Of a stretch of 43,708 bases of DNA, positions 9,278-17,325 are shown in pieces. The first letter of the stretch is position 1, and each line of letters begins with the position of its first letter. Location of the stretch: positions 1-43,708 of the forward strand of contig JASKKP010000015.1 in NCBI GenBank assembly GCA_030154105.1, written 5' to 3'. The notes beneath the pieces were generated by a model. It did no database searches and had not been told where the DNA came from. It worked only from the letters and a program-made list of their open reading frames with translations. A program made the translations under genes and the position numbers. Source of the stretch: Bacillota bacterium. Lineage in GTDB: Bacteria; Bacillota; DTU030; DUMP01.

Positions 9278-10162
9278 TCAGCGCCTCTGGAGAAGAACGG
9301 CGAGGAGGATGAGGAGCCCACCGAAGAGCTGGTGGGCAGGGAGGGACTCGCCCAGGAGAAGGTAACCGAGAAAGGCCGTAAAGAGGGGCTCAAGGGTGGC
9401 GATGATGGCCGTGCGGGAAGGGCCGATGCGCCCGACGGCGGTGAGAAGGCTGGCCAGGGCGAACACGGTGGGAACGAGCGCTAGAAAGGCGAGAAGGAAG
9501 TAGGTTTGGGGCGACGGGGCGGGTAGAGAGAACTCACCGGTGGCCAGCGCGAGAAAGAGAAAGAGGATGGCTGTTGTGCCCGTAGTCCAGGCACTGGCGG
9601 TGTAGACGGGGACTTTTTCGAGGAAGCGGCTTGTAAGGAGCACGAAGGCAGCGTTTCCAAGTGCTGCCGAGAGCGCATAGGCGGCACCGGGGAAGGTGAA
9701 GGCGCTGCCGGGCGCACCGGTGATGATGAGAAGGCCGAGGAAAGTTAGAAGGAGCCCGGCGAGGCGCGCGGCGGTGAGGCGTTCCTTGAGGAACATGGCG
9801 CCGGCGGCGGTGACAAAGGCGGGATAAAGATAAAAAAGGAGGATGGCCAAACCGGCGGGCAGAAGGGCGAAAGCGTAGAAGAGAAAAAGGACGGTAAGGG
9901 CCTGGATGATGCCGGCGGCGACGAGGGGAAAGGGACGCAGGCCGGATTGGGTAAGGGAAAGACGGAAGCGATGTAGGACTGCAAAGATGCAGGCAGCGAG
10001 GAGAAAACGCCAGACCAAAACGGTGAGGGGGGCGAGACCGTACGTGTACAGGAGTTTGGCGGCCACCCCCTCAGTGCTGTAAAGAAGGGCAGAAAGCAGG
10101 GCAAAGAGGAAACCGGCGGCTTCGCCGGCGGCGTGGGAAGAGAAGACCTGGCTGGGTTCCAT
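9278..10162 (-). CDS. EamA/DMT-family transporter
   Basis: This 294-residue membrane protein belongs to the drug/metabolite transporter (EamA) superfamily, whose ten-helix members mostly export amino acids or other metabolites. Two homologous halves are visible. The first starts FLFALLSALLYSTEGVAAKLLY. The second has YALSAALGNAAFVLLTSRFLEK and ends ATLEPLFTAFLGYLLLGESLP, the typical second-half motif. I set the start at the ATG at 10162, preceded by GGGAGG, which removes 55 unlikely basic N-terminal residues of the longer frame. Substrate unknown. Confidence 0.85.
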   Translation of the reverse strand: MEPSQVFSSHAAGEAAGFLFALLSALLYSTEGVAAKLLYTYGLAPLTVLVWRFLLAACIFAVLHRFRLSLTQSGLRPFPLVAAGIIQALTVLFLFYAFALLPAGLAILLFYLYPAFVTAAGAMFLKERLTAARLAGLLLTFLGLLIITGAPGSAFTFPGAAYALSAALGNAAFVLLTSRFLEKVPVYTASAWTTGTTAILFLFLALATGEFSLPAPSPQTYFLLAFLALVPTVFALASLLTAVGRIGPSRTAIIATLEPLFTAFLGYLLLGESLPAHQLFGGLLILLAVLLQRR

Positions 10163-10330
10163 CTTCTGTCCTCCCGGCGTCGGAACTTCTGTGCTATAAG
10201 CGAAAAAATGGGCTTCGAGCGCGAAGGAAGCGGTGAGTTTGCGAAGATGAAAAAGGGGGCGGAAGACGGGCTTCCTCCCCCTTCTTAGAGCTCCGCATGG
10301 AAAGCGGGGGCGCAATCTCCACCCCAACCT

Positions 10331-13300
10331 TTAAGGCCAGAGGAGGCAGGGTGCATGTGCGGCCCGCGCGAGGGCCTCCCAGGTGAGGGGCGGTGTGACG
10401 CGCGGTGTCAGGGCGCGCATTTCGGCCGCGAGGTCGGCTAAGGTGGTCAGGTCTTGCTTGTAGCCGAGGGCCTGGCTGAGGCGGAGGAGTGTCTGCCAGC
10501 CGGGGGGCACCGCCGGCGGGAAGGCCGGGTTGAGCACCCCGAGGCGGCCGTCGGTAGAGGTTACCGTACCGGAGTTGGCAGCAAACTCCGGCAGCGGCAG
10601 AACTAGGTGTGCCAGGTCGGTGGTGGCCGTGCGGCGATCGCTGGCTACCACGAGGAGGGGTAGGGCAGAAAGGGCTGGAGCCAGATCGGGCGCGAGCGCT
10701 GCTGGATCCTCGCCCCAGACGAAGAGGGCACCGATCTTACCGGCCTTGAGAGCGGCAGCCAGCTCGCTGCCGTTCAGCCCGGGGTCCTGCGGCAACTGGC
10801 GGCCCCAGGCGGCGGCAAGGCGGGAGGAAGTTGTGGCCTCGCGCACGTCCTTCCCTCCGGGGAGGAGGTACGGCGACGCGCCGACCTCAAGCAGGCCCTG
10901 GGTATTGGCGTGGGGTCGGAGGGCGACGAGACCCTGACGCGGGCGTCCGAGCTTGCCGGTGATGAGGGCCAGGTCGGCAGCCAGCGCGAGCGCACCGGGA
11001 ATGGCTCCGTCCACGAGAAGGAGCGGGTTCTTGGCCTTAAGGTAGTCTTGAAGGAGCGCCTGCGCCGCGCTGAGGCTGAGGCCGGCGGCCGCGGCGAGTT
11101 CCTCGGCATTTACATCGTGCAGGGCAGCTTTAAGCTCTTCCAGGCCGGCAAGGGGTCCGAAGGGCAGGGCGGCCGGCTGATGGTTGTCAAGGTGGAGCTT
11201 AAGGAGGAGTTCGAGCAGGGCGCGCGGCCGCGGTGCGATGTGGGCGTCCGGGAGTTCGGCGCTGAAGCTACCGCTTTCTTCCTCTACCAGAGTGATACGG
11301 GCACCGCGGCGGTAAGCGCGGTGAAGGAGGACGGGGACCACCGGATAATCGGCCTGGAGGTTACGGGCAACGGCGAGAATAAAATCGGCATGAGGAAGTT
11401 CGGCTAGGGTGTTGGGGGAGGCGGTGGTGCCCAGGGTGAGGAAGAGCTCGTCCGGACCTGTTTCGTTTAGGGTGGTTATGGTATTGGTTCCCAGGGCCGC
11501 CCGGGCCACCTTAGCGGCCAAGTAGGCTTCTTCGTTGGTGACATGGGGTGCGAGGAGGAAGGCGCTCGGCCCGCGGGACTGGGCGGCCACGGCCGCGCGG
11601 GTGAGGTAGGTCCACGCTTCCTCCCAGCTGGTGGGCTCGCCGTAAAGGAGCGGATGAGTGAGCGGGGCGGCGGGGCGCTCGAGCAGCGCAAAACGGCCGC
11701 GGGCGCAGAGATTGCCGTCGGCCGGAGGGCTGGCCGGGAGCGGCGTGGCGCGGACGAGGAGATCGCCGCGCGTCTCCAGGTTCAGCTGACAACCGAGGCT
11801 ACAGAGGGTGCAGGTGCTGGGTGTGGCGGTAAGCTGCCAGGGGCCCTGCTTGGGAAGGGGCGCCTTTTCCGTAAGGGCGCCGGTGGGACAGGCGGCGGCG
11901 CACTGCCCGCAGGCATCGCAACCGCTTTCTTCGAGCGGCAGGTCGAACGCAGGTTTGATCACCACGTCGAAGCCGCGGTGGACGAAGCCCAGGGCGCCGA
12001 GGCCGCGCACTTCATCGCAGACGCGCACGCACTGGGCGCAGAGGATGCACTTGTTGGGGTCGCGCGTAAGGAAGGGATGTTCCTGGACCCGATAGGCATG
12101 GGTTTCGCCGGCGAAGCGTTCGGGATTGGCCCCGTATTCTTCGGCGTAGCGCCTCAGCTGGCACTCAAAGTAATCCTGGCAGCCGCAGGCGAGGCAACGC
12201 TCGGCTTCGGCGCGCGCCGCCTCCGGCGTAAGGGGCGCTTCGATCTCGCGGAAATCTTTAACGCGTACCTCGGGCGGCAGGAGCGTTACCGGTGCGCGCG
12301 CCTTCTTTTCGTAGTGAGCGAAGTCTTGCGGCGTAAGATCGGTGCGCTTTACCGCGAAGGGCTCGCGGTAAGGGGCAAGGCGCCCGGCGAGGTAGGAGTC
12401 GATGACGGCGGCGGCTTTTTTGCCTCCGGCCACGGCCTGAATGGCAATATCGGGGCCGGTTACGGCGTCGCCGGCGGCAAAAACTCCGGGAAGATTGGTC
12501 TGGCAGGTGTCGGGGTCTATGCTGATGGTTCCGCGCCTTGTGGTGGCGAGTTCAGAGAGTCCGGTGAGATCTACCCTTTGGCCGATGGCCGCAATTACCG
12601 TATCCACCGGTAGATCGAACTCGGAGCCCGGGACGGGCTCAGGACGCTGGCGACCGGAGGCGTCGGGCTCGCCGAGGCGCATCTTTTGGCAGCGGAGGGC
12701 GGTGACGTGGCCGTCGGCGCCGAGAACGGCAACGGGGGCGGCGAGGTAGAGGAAGTGAACGCCTTCTTCCTCGGCCTCGCGAATTTCATTTTCCCTGGCG
12801 GGCATCTCGGCACGGGAACGGCGGTAGACTACGGTTACTTCGCTGGCACCGAGGCGGAGGGCCGTGCGAGCGGCATCCATAGCGGTGTTTCCTCCGCCCA
12901 CCACCGCTACGCGGCCAAGAGGTACTCTTTGACCCTGCGCGACGGCGCGGAGGAATTCGGTGCCGCCCAAGACTTCCGGCAGATCCTCGCCGGGGATGTT
13001 GAGCGGGCTGCTCTTTTGGGCGCCCAGGGCCAGGAGGACGGCGTGGTAGCCCTGGTTGAAGAGGCCGGCCAGGGTGAAGTCGCGCCCCAAGGCTTGCCCG
13101 GTGCGAAGTTCGATGCCCAGCCTAAGGATGGAGTTGATCTCGGCGTCGAGGACGGCCTTGGGTAGGCGGTACTGGGGGATGCCGTAGCGGAGCATGCCGC
13201 CGGGCTCGGGCATGGCTTCGAAGATGGTCACGGCGTGGCCGGCCAAGGCGAGGAAATAGGCGGCAGTAAGGCCCGCGGGCCCGGAGCCGACCACGGCTAC

Positions 13301-13891
13301 GCGCTTGCCGGTACTGGGAGCAGGCTGGGGCTGATAGGGATGGGCAGCGGCCAGGTCGAAGTCGCCGACGAAACGCTTCAGGGCAGCGATGGCAATGGGC
13401 TCGTCCACAAACTTACCCCGGCGGCAGGCGTCTTCACACGGGTGGGGACAGATGCGGCCGATGGAGGCCGGCAGAGGCAGCACTTCTTTTATGAGACGCA
13501 CCGCCTCCTGGTAGCGCCCGTTGGCTATAAGGGCCACGTAGCCCTGGCAGTCGGTGTGGGCCGGGCACTCCTCGACGCAGGGAGGGCGGCAATCTCCGCG
13601 GTGGTCGGAAAGGAGTAGCTCGAGGGCCAGACGCCGGGCCGAGTCAATCCTGGGCGAACGGGTACGGACGATCATGCCGTCCGTGGCCTCGGTGGCGCAG
13701 GCGCGCACGAGCTTAGGCATACCTTCTACTTCTACCACGCAGAGGCCGCAAGAGCCGAATGGTTCGAGGTATTCGGCCCAGCAGAGGGTGGGGATGTGTA
13801 TGCCGTGCGCCTGGGCCGCTTGGAGGATGGTCTGGCCGCGGGGCACGGTTAGTTCACGGCCGTCGATGTTGATGTTTATCGTGTAGCCCAT
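10331..13891 (-). CDS. NuoG/GltD fusion: Fe-S, FAD-NADPH and molybdopterin-like oxidoreductase subunit
   Basis: This 1186-residue protein joins several redox modules. Residues 1-80 form a NuoG-type [2Fe-2S] domain (Cys37, 48, 51, 65). A Cys-rich GltD-like linker lies at about 100-160. A full GltD/NfnB-type FAD-NAD(P)H reductase spans about 195-500, with VGSGPAGLTAA, VGGGNTAMDAA and GVFAAGDAV. Two [4Fe-4S] ferredoxin motifs follow (CILCAQCVRVC and CDACGQCAAAC). The C-terminal third is a molybdopterin-oxidoreductase-like fold starting CTLCSLGC, but I see no catalytic Cys or Sec motif of formate dehydrogenases. With the NuoF- and NuoE-like genes upstream it probably makes a soluble NADH/NADPH/ferredoxin oxidoreductase, possibly electron-bifurcating. 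Substrate pairing is inferred. Confidence 0.82.
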   Translation of the reverse strand: MGYTININIDGRELTVPRGQTILQAAQAHGIHIPTLCWAEYLEPFGSCGLCVVEVEGMPKLVRACATEATDGMIVRTRSPRIDSARRLALELLLSDHRGDCRPPCVEECPAHTDCQGYVALIANGRYQEAVRLIKEVLPLPASIGRICPHPCEDACRRGKFVDEPIAIAALKRFVGDFDLAAAHPYQPQPAPSTGKRVAVVGSGPAGLTAAYFLALAGHAVTIFEAMPEPGGMLRYGIPQYRLPKAVLDAEINSILRLGIELRTGQALGRDFTLAGLFNQGYHAVLLALGAQKSSPLNIPGEDLPEVLGGTEFLRAVAQGQRVPLGRVAVVGGGNTAMDAARTALRLGASEVTVVYRRSRAEMPARENEIREAEEEGVHFLYLAAPVAVLGADGHVTALRCQKMRLGEPDASGRQRPEPVPGSEFDLPVDTVIAAIGQRVDLTGLSELATTRRGTISIDPDTCQTNLPGVFAAGDAVTGPDIAIQAVAGGKKAAAVIDSYLAGRLAPYREPFAVKRTDLTPQDFAHYEKKARAPVTLLPPEVRVKDFREIEAPLTPEAARAEAERCLACGCQDYFECQLRRYAEEYGANPERFAGETHAYRVQEHPFLTRDPNKCILCAQCVRVCDEVRGLGALGFVHRGFDVVIKPAFDLPLEESGCDACGQCAAACPTGALTEKAPLPKQGPWQLTATPSTCTLCSLGCQLNLETRGDLLVRATPLPASPPADGNLCARGRFALLERPAAPLTHPLLYGEPTSWEEAWTYLTRAAVAAQSRGPSAFLLAPHVTNEEAYLAAKVARAALGTNTITTLNETGPDELFLTLGTTASPNTLAELPHADFILAVARNLQADYPVVPVLLHRAYRRGARITLVEEESGSFSAELPDAHIAPRPRALLELLLKLHLDNHQPAALPFGPLAGLEELKAALHDVNAEELAAAAGLSLSAAQALLQDYLKAKNPLLLVDGAIPGALALAADLALITGKLGRPRQGLVALRPHANTQGLLEVGASPYLLPGGKDVREATTSSRLAAAWGRQLPQDPGLNGSELAAALKAGKIGALFVWGEDPAALAPDLAPALSALPLLVVASDRRTATTDLAHLVLPLPEFAANSGTVTSTDGRLGVLNPAFPPAVPPGWQTLLRLSQALGYKQDLTTLADLAAEMRALTPRVTPPLTWEALARAAHAPCLLWP

Positions 13892-13903
13892 GGTTTCTCC
13901 CCC

Positions 13904-15703
13904 CTAGTCGATCTGGATGGCGTGGAAGCGGCAGGCCTCGTAGCAGCTGCGGCAGCGGATGCATTTTTCAGGGTCGATGGCGTGGGGCTGCCGGCGCTCT
14001 CCAGTTATGGCTCCGGCCGGACAGACGCGGGCGCAAAGGCCGCAGCCGGTGCAGACTTCGGGGTTGATACGGAAGGTGAGAAGGGCCTGGCAGTGGTGGG
14101 CCGGGCACTTCTTGTCTCGGATGTGCGCTTCATACTCGTGGCGGAAGTAGCGTAGGGTAGTGAGCACGGGATTGGGAGCGGTCTGGCCCAGGCCGCAGAG
14201 GGCCGTCTCCTTGACCCGGCTGGCCAATTCTTCGAGGGTCTCTAGGTCCCCTTCCCGCCGTTCCCCGCGGGTGATGCGCTCGAGGATTTCCAGCATGCGC
14301 TTGGTGCCCAGGCGGCAGGCAATGCACTTGCCGCAGGACTCTTTTTGTACGAAGTCGAGGAAGAAGCGGGCCATGTCCACCATACAGGTGTCTTCGTCCA
14401 TGACCACCATGCCGCCGGAGCCCATGATGGCGCCGGTGGCAGTTATAGACTCGTAGTCTACCGGGGTATCGAGGAGGCTCTCGGGAATACAACCGCCGGA
14501 AGGACCGCCGAGCTGGACGGCCTTAAATTTCTTGCCGCCGCGGATGCCCCCGCCGATGTCGAAGATGACCTCCCGCAGGGGGATTCCCATGGGAACTTCC
14601 ACCAGGCCGCCGCGGGCGATTTTGCCGGCCAAGGCGAACACCTTGGTGCCCTTGCTCTTGGGTGTGCCCAGGGCGGCAAAGGCGGCGCCGCCGTTTAAGA
14701 TGATCCAGGGCACGTTGGCGAAGGTCTCCACGTTGTTGATGCAGGTGGGTTTCTGCCAGAGGCCGGAATTGGCCGGGAACGGCGGTTTGAGGCGGGGCAT
14801 GCCGCGGCGCCCTTCAATGGAGGCCAAAAGGGCCGTTTCTTCGCCGCAGACAAAGGCGCCGGCGCCCTGTTTGATCTCCAGGTTGAAGGAGAAGGGGAAG
14901 CCGAGGATGCGCTCGCCCAGGTAGCCGGCGGAGCGGGCCTGGTCGAGGGCGATGGAAAGGCGCTTCACCGCCAGCGGGTACTCGGCCCGGACGTAGATAT
15001 AGCCGGCGCTGGCGCCGATGGCGTAGGCGGCGATGAGCATTCCTTCGATGACGGAGTGTGGATCACCTTCCAGCACGCTACGGTCCATAAAGGCGCCGGG
15101 GTCACCCTCGTCGGCGTTGCAGACGAGGTACTTAAGCTGGCCGGCAGCCTGGCGGGTGAACTTCCACTTGAGGCCAGTAGGGAAGCCAGCGCCGCCGCGG
15201 CCGCGCAGGCCGGAGGCAAGAACTTCCTCTATAACGGCGTCTGGAGTCATGTCGGTGAGGACGCGCCTGAGGGCGGCGTATCCGCCCCGGGCCTCGTACT
15301 CGGATAAGGATTCAGGATCGATCTGGCCGCAGTTCCTGAGGGCGATGCGGCGCTGTTTGCCCAGGAAGGCGGCGGTTGAGGGGCTGGTGTGGGCGCCGCC
15401 GGCCACCAACCACTCGGGGATGGGCTTGCCGCCTAGGGCGTGCTCCCTGAGTATGGTGATGGCCCGTTCGGGCGTGACGTGGCCGTAAGTGTACACCTCT
15501 TCGCCGGGGCGGAGGACGTTGACCAGGGGTTCCTCATAGCAGAGGCCGATGCAGCCGGTCTTTTTTAGCTCTACGGGAAGCGAATCGCGTTCGATGGCGG
15601 CCTTGAGTTCTTCATATACCTTAAGCCCGCCGGCGGCAGTGCCGCAGCTGCCGAGGCCGACGCGCAGGATAACGGGTTCTCGTTCCTTGGGCAACTTTTT
15701 CAC
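13904..15703 (-). CDS. NuoF-like FMN/NADH-binding subunit (HydB type)
   Basis: The 599-residue protein matches the long NuoF form found in bifurcating hydrogenases and related enzymes. An N-terminal thioredoxin-like [2Fe-2S] domain with GSCGTAAGG and KTGCIGLCYEEP spans about 1-95. The FMN/NADH core has GRGGAGFPTGLKW and NADEGDPGAFMDR. The N3-type [4Fe-4S] site is SCGKCIACRLGTKRM at about 460. Two C-terminal ferredoxin motifs, CTGCGLCARVCP and CIRCRSCYEAC, complete it. It would accept or donate electrons from NAD(H). The GTG start overlaps the upstream NuoE-like stop by three bases as GTGA. The NuoG/GltD fusion follows after 12 bases. Confidence 0.9.
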   Translation of the reverse strand: MKKLPKEREPVILRVGLGSCGTAAGGLKVYEELKAAIERDSLPVELKKTGCIGLCYEEPLVNVLRPGEEVYTYGHVTPERAITILREHALGGKPIPEWLVAGGAHTSPSTAAFLGKQRRIALRNCGQIDPESLSEYEARGGYAALRRVLTDMTPDAVIEEVLASGLRGRGGAGFPTGLKWKFTRQAAGQLKYLVCNADEGDPGAFMDRSVLEGDPHSVIEGMLIAAYAIGASAGYIYVRAEYPLAVKRLSIALDQARSAGYLGERILGFPFSFNLEIKQGAGAFVCGEETALLASIEGRRGMPRLKPPFPANSGLWQKPTCINNVETFANVPWIILNGGAAFAALGTPKSKGTKVFALAGKIARGGLVEVPMGIPLREVIFDIGGGIRGGKKFKAVQLGGPSGGCIPESLLDTPVDYESITATGAIMGSGGMVVMDEDTCMVDMARFFLDFVQKESCGKCIACRLGTKRMLEILERITRGERREGDLETLEELASRVKETALCGLGQTAPNPVLTTLRYFRHEYEAHIRDKKCPAHHCQALLTFRINPEVCTGCGLCARVCPAGAITGERRQPHAIDPEKCIRCRSCYEACRFHAIQID

Positions 15704-16239
15704 CTCCCGGTTTCGTTGGCTGGGGCGGCAGCAGCGGCCGAGGAGGCCGGTGAGCCCCGCAGGTCGCGGATGATGCGGCGGGCTTTCTCGGGGGTGAGCT
15801 GCCCGTAAGCTTCGCCGTTCACCATCATCACCGGGGCCAAACTGCAGCAGCCCAGGCAGGCCACGGTCTGCAAGGTGAACTCACCGTCGGGGGTCGTTTC
15901 GCCTTCTTTAATGCCCAGCTCTTCGGAAAGGGCCTGGAGGATGGCTTTACCGCCGTTGACGTGGCAGGCCGTGCCCTGGCAGACCATAATCACCCGTTTG
16001 CCCACCGGTTGGAGGCGGAACTGGGTGTAGAAAGTGGCCACGCCGTAAACGTGAGCGGGGCGCAGGCGGGTCCGGGCCGCGATATGGCGCAGGGCGGCGG
16101 GAGGTAGATAACCGTAGGCCTCCTGAGTTTCCTGGAGAATGGCGATCAAGGCGCCGGGGTTGTAGCCGTGGCGCGCCAGGATGGCCTCGAGCTCGGGGAA
16201 AGAGCCACCTTCCCGCGCCTCAGCGGTGGGTTGGGTCAC
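15700..16239 (-). CDS. NuoE-like [2Fe-2S] subunit (HydC type)
   Basis: The 179-residue product is a thioredoxin-like [2Fe-2S] protein of the NuoE family. It has YLPPAALRHIAARTRL and VYGVATFYTQF, and the four cluster cysteines are in CQGTACHVNGG and ACLGCCSLAP. It would pass electrons between the NuoF-like flavoprotein and the Fe-S chain. I prefer the GTG at 16239, which has an AGGAG site about eight bases upstream; a GTG at 16248 is nearly as good. The frame stays open to 16419 but that extension runs through the promoter. It is the first gene of a three-gene leftward operon under a Rex-like operator. Confidence 0.88.
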   Translation of the reverse strand: MTQPTAEAREGGSFPELEAILARHGYNPGALIAILQETQEAYGYLPPAALRHIAARTRLRPAHVYGVATFYTQFRLQPVGKRVIMVCQGTACHVNGGKAILQALSEELGIKEGETTPDGEFTLQTVACLGCCSLAPVMMVNGEAYGQLTPEKARRIIRDLRGSPASSAAAAAPANETGR

Positions 16240-16354
16240 TTGGATCACTCCTCTCCCGTAATAATCGAAGGGAACGCAGGCTGGCCGTAAGGCTGGAAAG
16301 GGCCGGGCGTAGGCCGCTGGCGACCGACCTATGTCGACTCGTCTTAACGGCTTC

Positions 16355-16363
16355 ATTATAGCA
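16355..16363 (-). promoter_or_regulatory. Extended -10 promoter of the NuoEFG-like operon
   Basis: On the minus strand TGC precedes TATAAT (plus-strand ATTATA at 16355-16360), an extended -10 element. No good -35 hexamer is seen at the usual spacing. It lies about 115 bases upstream of the NuoE-like start and about 30 bases from the palindrome at 16391-16408. Confidence 0.6.
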
Positions 16364-16390
16364 GAAGTAGACGGGTTTCGGCTAGATGGA

Positions 16391-16408
16391 TTGTTATAAG
16401 GATAACAA
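16391..16408. promoter_or_regulatory. Rex-like operator palindrome
   Basis: TTGTTAT AAGG ATAACAA is a perfect 18-base inverted repeat. It agrees with the clostridial Rex operator TTGTTAA-N4-TTAACAA in length, spacing and outer half-site bases. Rex is a repressor that leaves DNA when NADH is high. The site lies between the divergent NuoEFG-like operon and parA, just upstream of the extended -10 element. No rex gene is in this window. Confidence 0.65.
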
Positions 16409-16533
16409 ATAATTTGCATGGTGGAAAATTGAAGACTGCGGAGTGGAAAAAAGAAGGCGGGTTTTGTAGCCTGCGGCAGGAAGATGTAGGCCGGTGTGGA
16501 ATTAATAGGAGACGAGGATTTGAGGTGAACTGT

Positions 16534-17325
16534 ATGGGCAGAGTGATCGCTGTGGCCAACCAGAAGGGCGGCGTGGGCAAAACTACCACGGCCGTAAACT
16601 TGGGAGCCGCCCTGGCGCAGGCCGGGAAACGAGTGCTGCTTGTCGACGTGGACCCGCAGGGGAATGCCACGAGCGGCTTAGGAGTTAATAAGCGGCAGGT
16701 GCGGGTATGCATCTATGAGGTTCTGCTCGGCGTAAAGTCGATACGGGATGTGCGCCTCCCCACCCAAGTTCGAGGTCTCGAGCTGGTACCGGCCGCTGTG
16801 CAGCTTGCCGGAGCCGAGATTGAACTCGTGGGGATGGAGGCACGCGAGCACCGGCTGCGGCTCGCGCTAGCCGGTGAGCGCGACCGGTACGACTACGTAC
16901 TCATCGACTGCCCGCCGTCGCTCGGCCTGCTCACGGTAAATGCGCTGGTTGCTGCCGATTCGGTCTTGGTGCCGATCCAGTGCGAGTACTACGCGCTGGA
17001 AGGGGTGGGGCAACTCATGAGCACAATTCAACTGGTGCAGCGGTCGCTGAACCCGGGTTTGGAGGTAGAGGGTATCCTTCTCACCATGTTCGACGCGCGC
17101 ACGAACCTGTCCATCCAGGTAGTGGATGAAGTCAAGAAGTATTTCCGGGACAAGGTCTACCGGAGCATCGTACCGCGAAACGTGCGCCTTTCCGAGGCCC
17201 CCAGTCACGGCAAGCCGATTATGATGTACGATGCCCGTTCGCGCGGGGCGGAAGTATACCAGGAACTGGCCAAGGAAGTGATGGAACGTGCCGCAGAAAA
17301 AGAGCGAAAAGCACGGGTTAGGTAG
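16534..17325 (+). CDS. parA: Chromosome partitioning ATPase ParA/Soj
   Basis: The 263-residue protein is a deviant Walker-type ATPase. It has GRVIAVANQKGGVGKTTTAVNLGAAL at residues 2-27 (signature lysine in KGGVGKTT), VDVDPQGNATSGLG, DYVLIDCPPSLGLLTVNAL and the C-terminal SEAPSHGKPIMMYD. Soj works with ParB at origin-near parS sites and modulates DnaA. I set the start at the ATG at 16534 because homologues begin GRVIAVANQKGG. An open extension upstream to 16414 has no conserved sequence. parB starts 38 bases before its stop. Confidence 0.96.
   Translation: MGRVIAVANQKGGVGKTTTAVNLGAALAQAGKRVLLVDVDPQGNATSGLGVNKRQVRVCIYEVLLGVKSIRDVRLPTQVRGLELVPAAVQLAGAEIELVGMEAREHRLRLALAGERDRYDYVLIDCPPSLGLLTVNALVAADSVLVPIQCEYYALEGVGQLMSTIQLVQRSLNPGLEVEGILLTMFDARTNLSIQVVDEVKKYFRDKVYRSIVPRNVRLSEAPSHGKPIMMYDARSRGAEVYQELAKEVMERAAEKERKARVR

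Noticed and set aside
16391-16408. Palindrome as a second parS or Noc site
   Set aside because: Its sequence is unrelated to CACGTG or CCCGGG centred sites and fits the Rex half-site instead.
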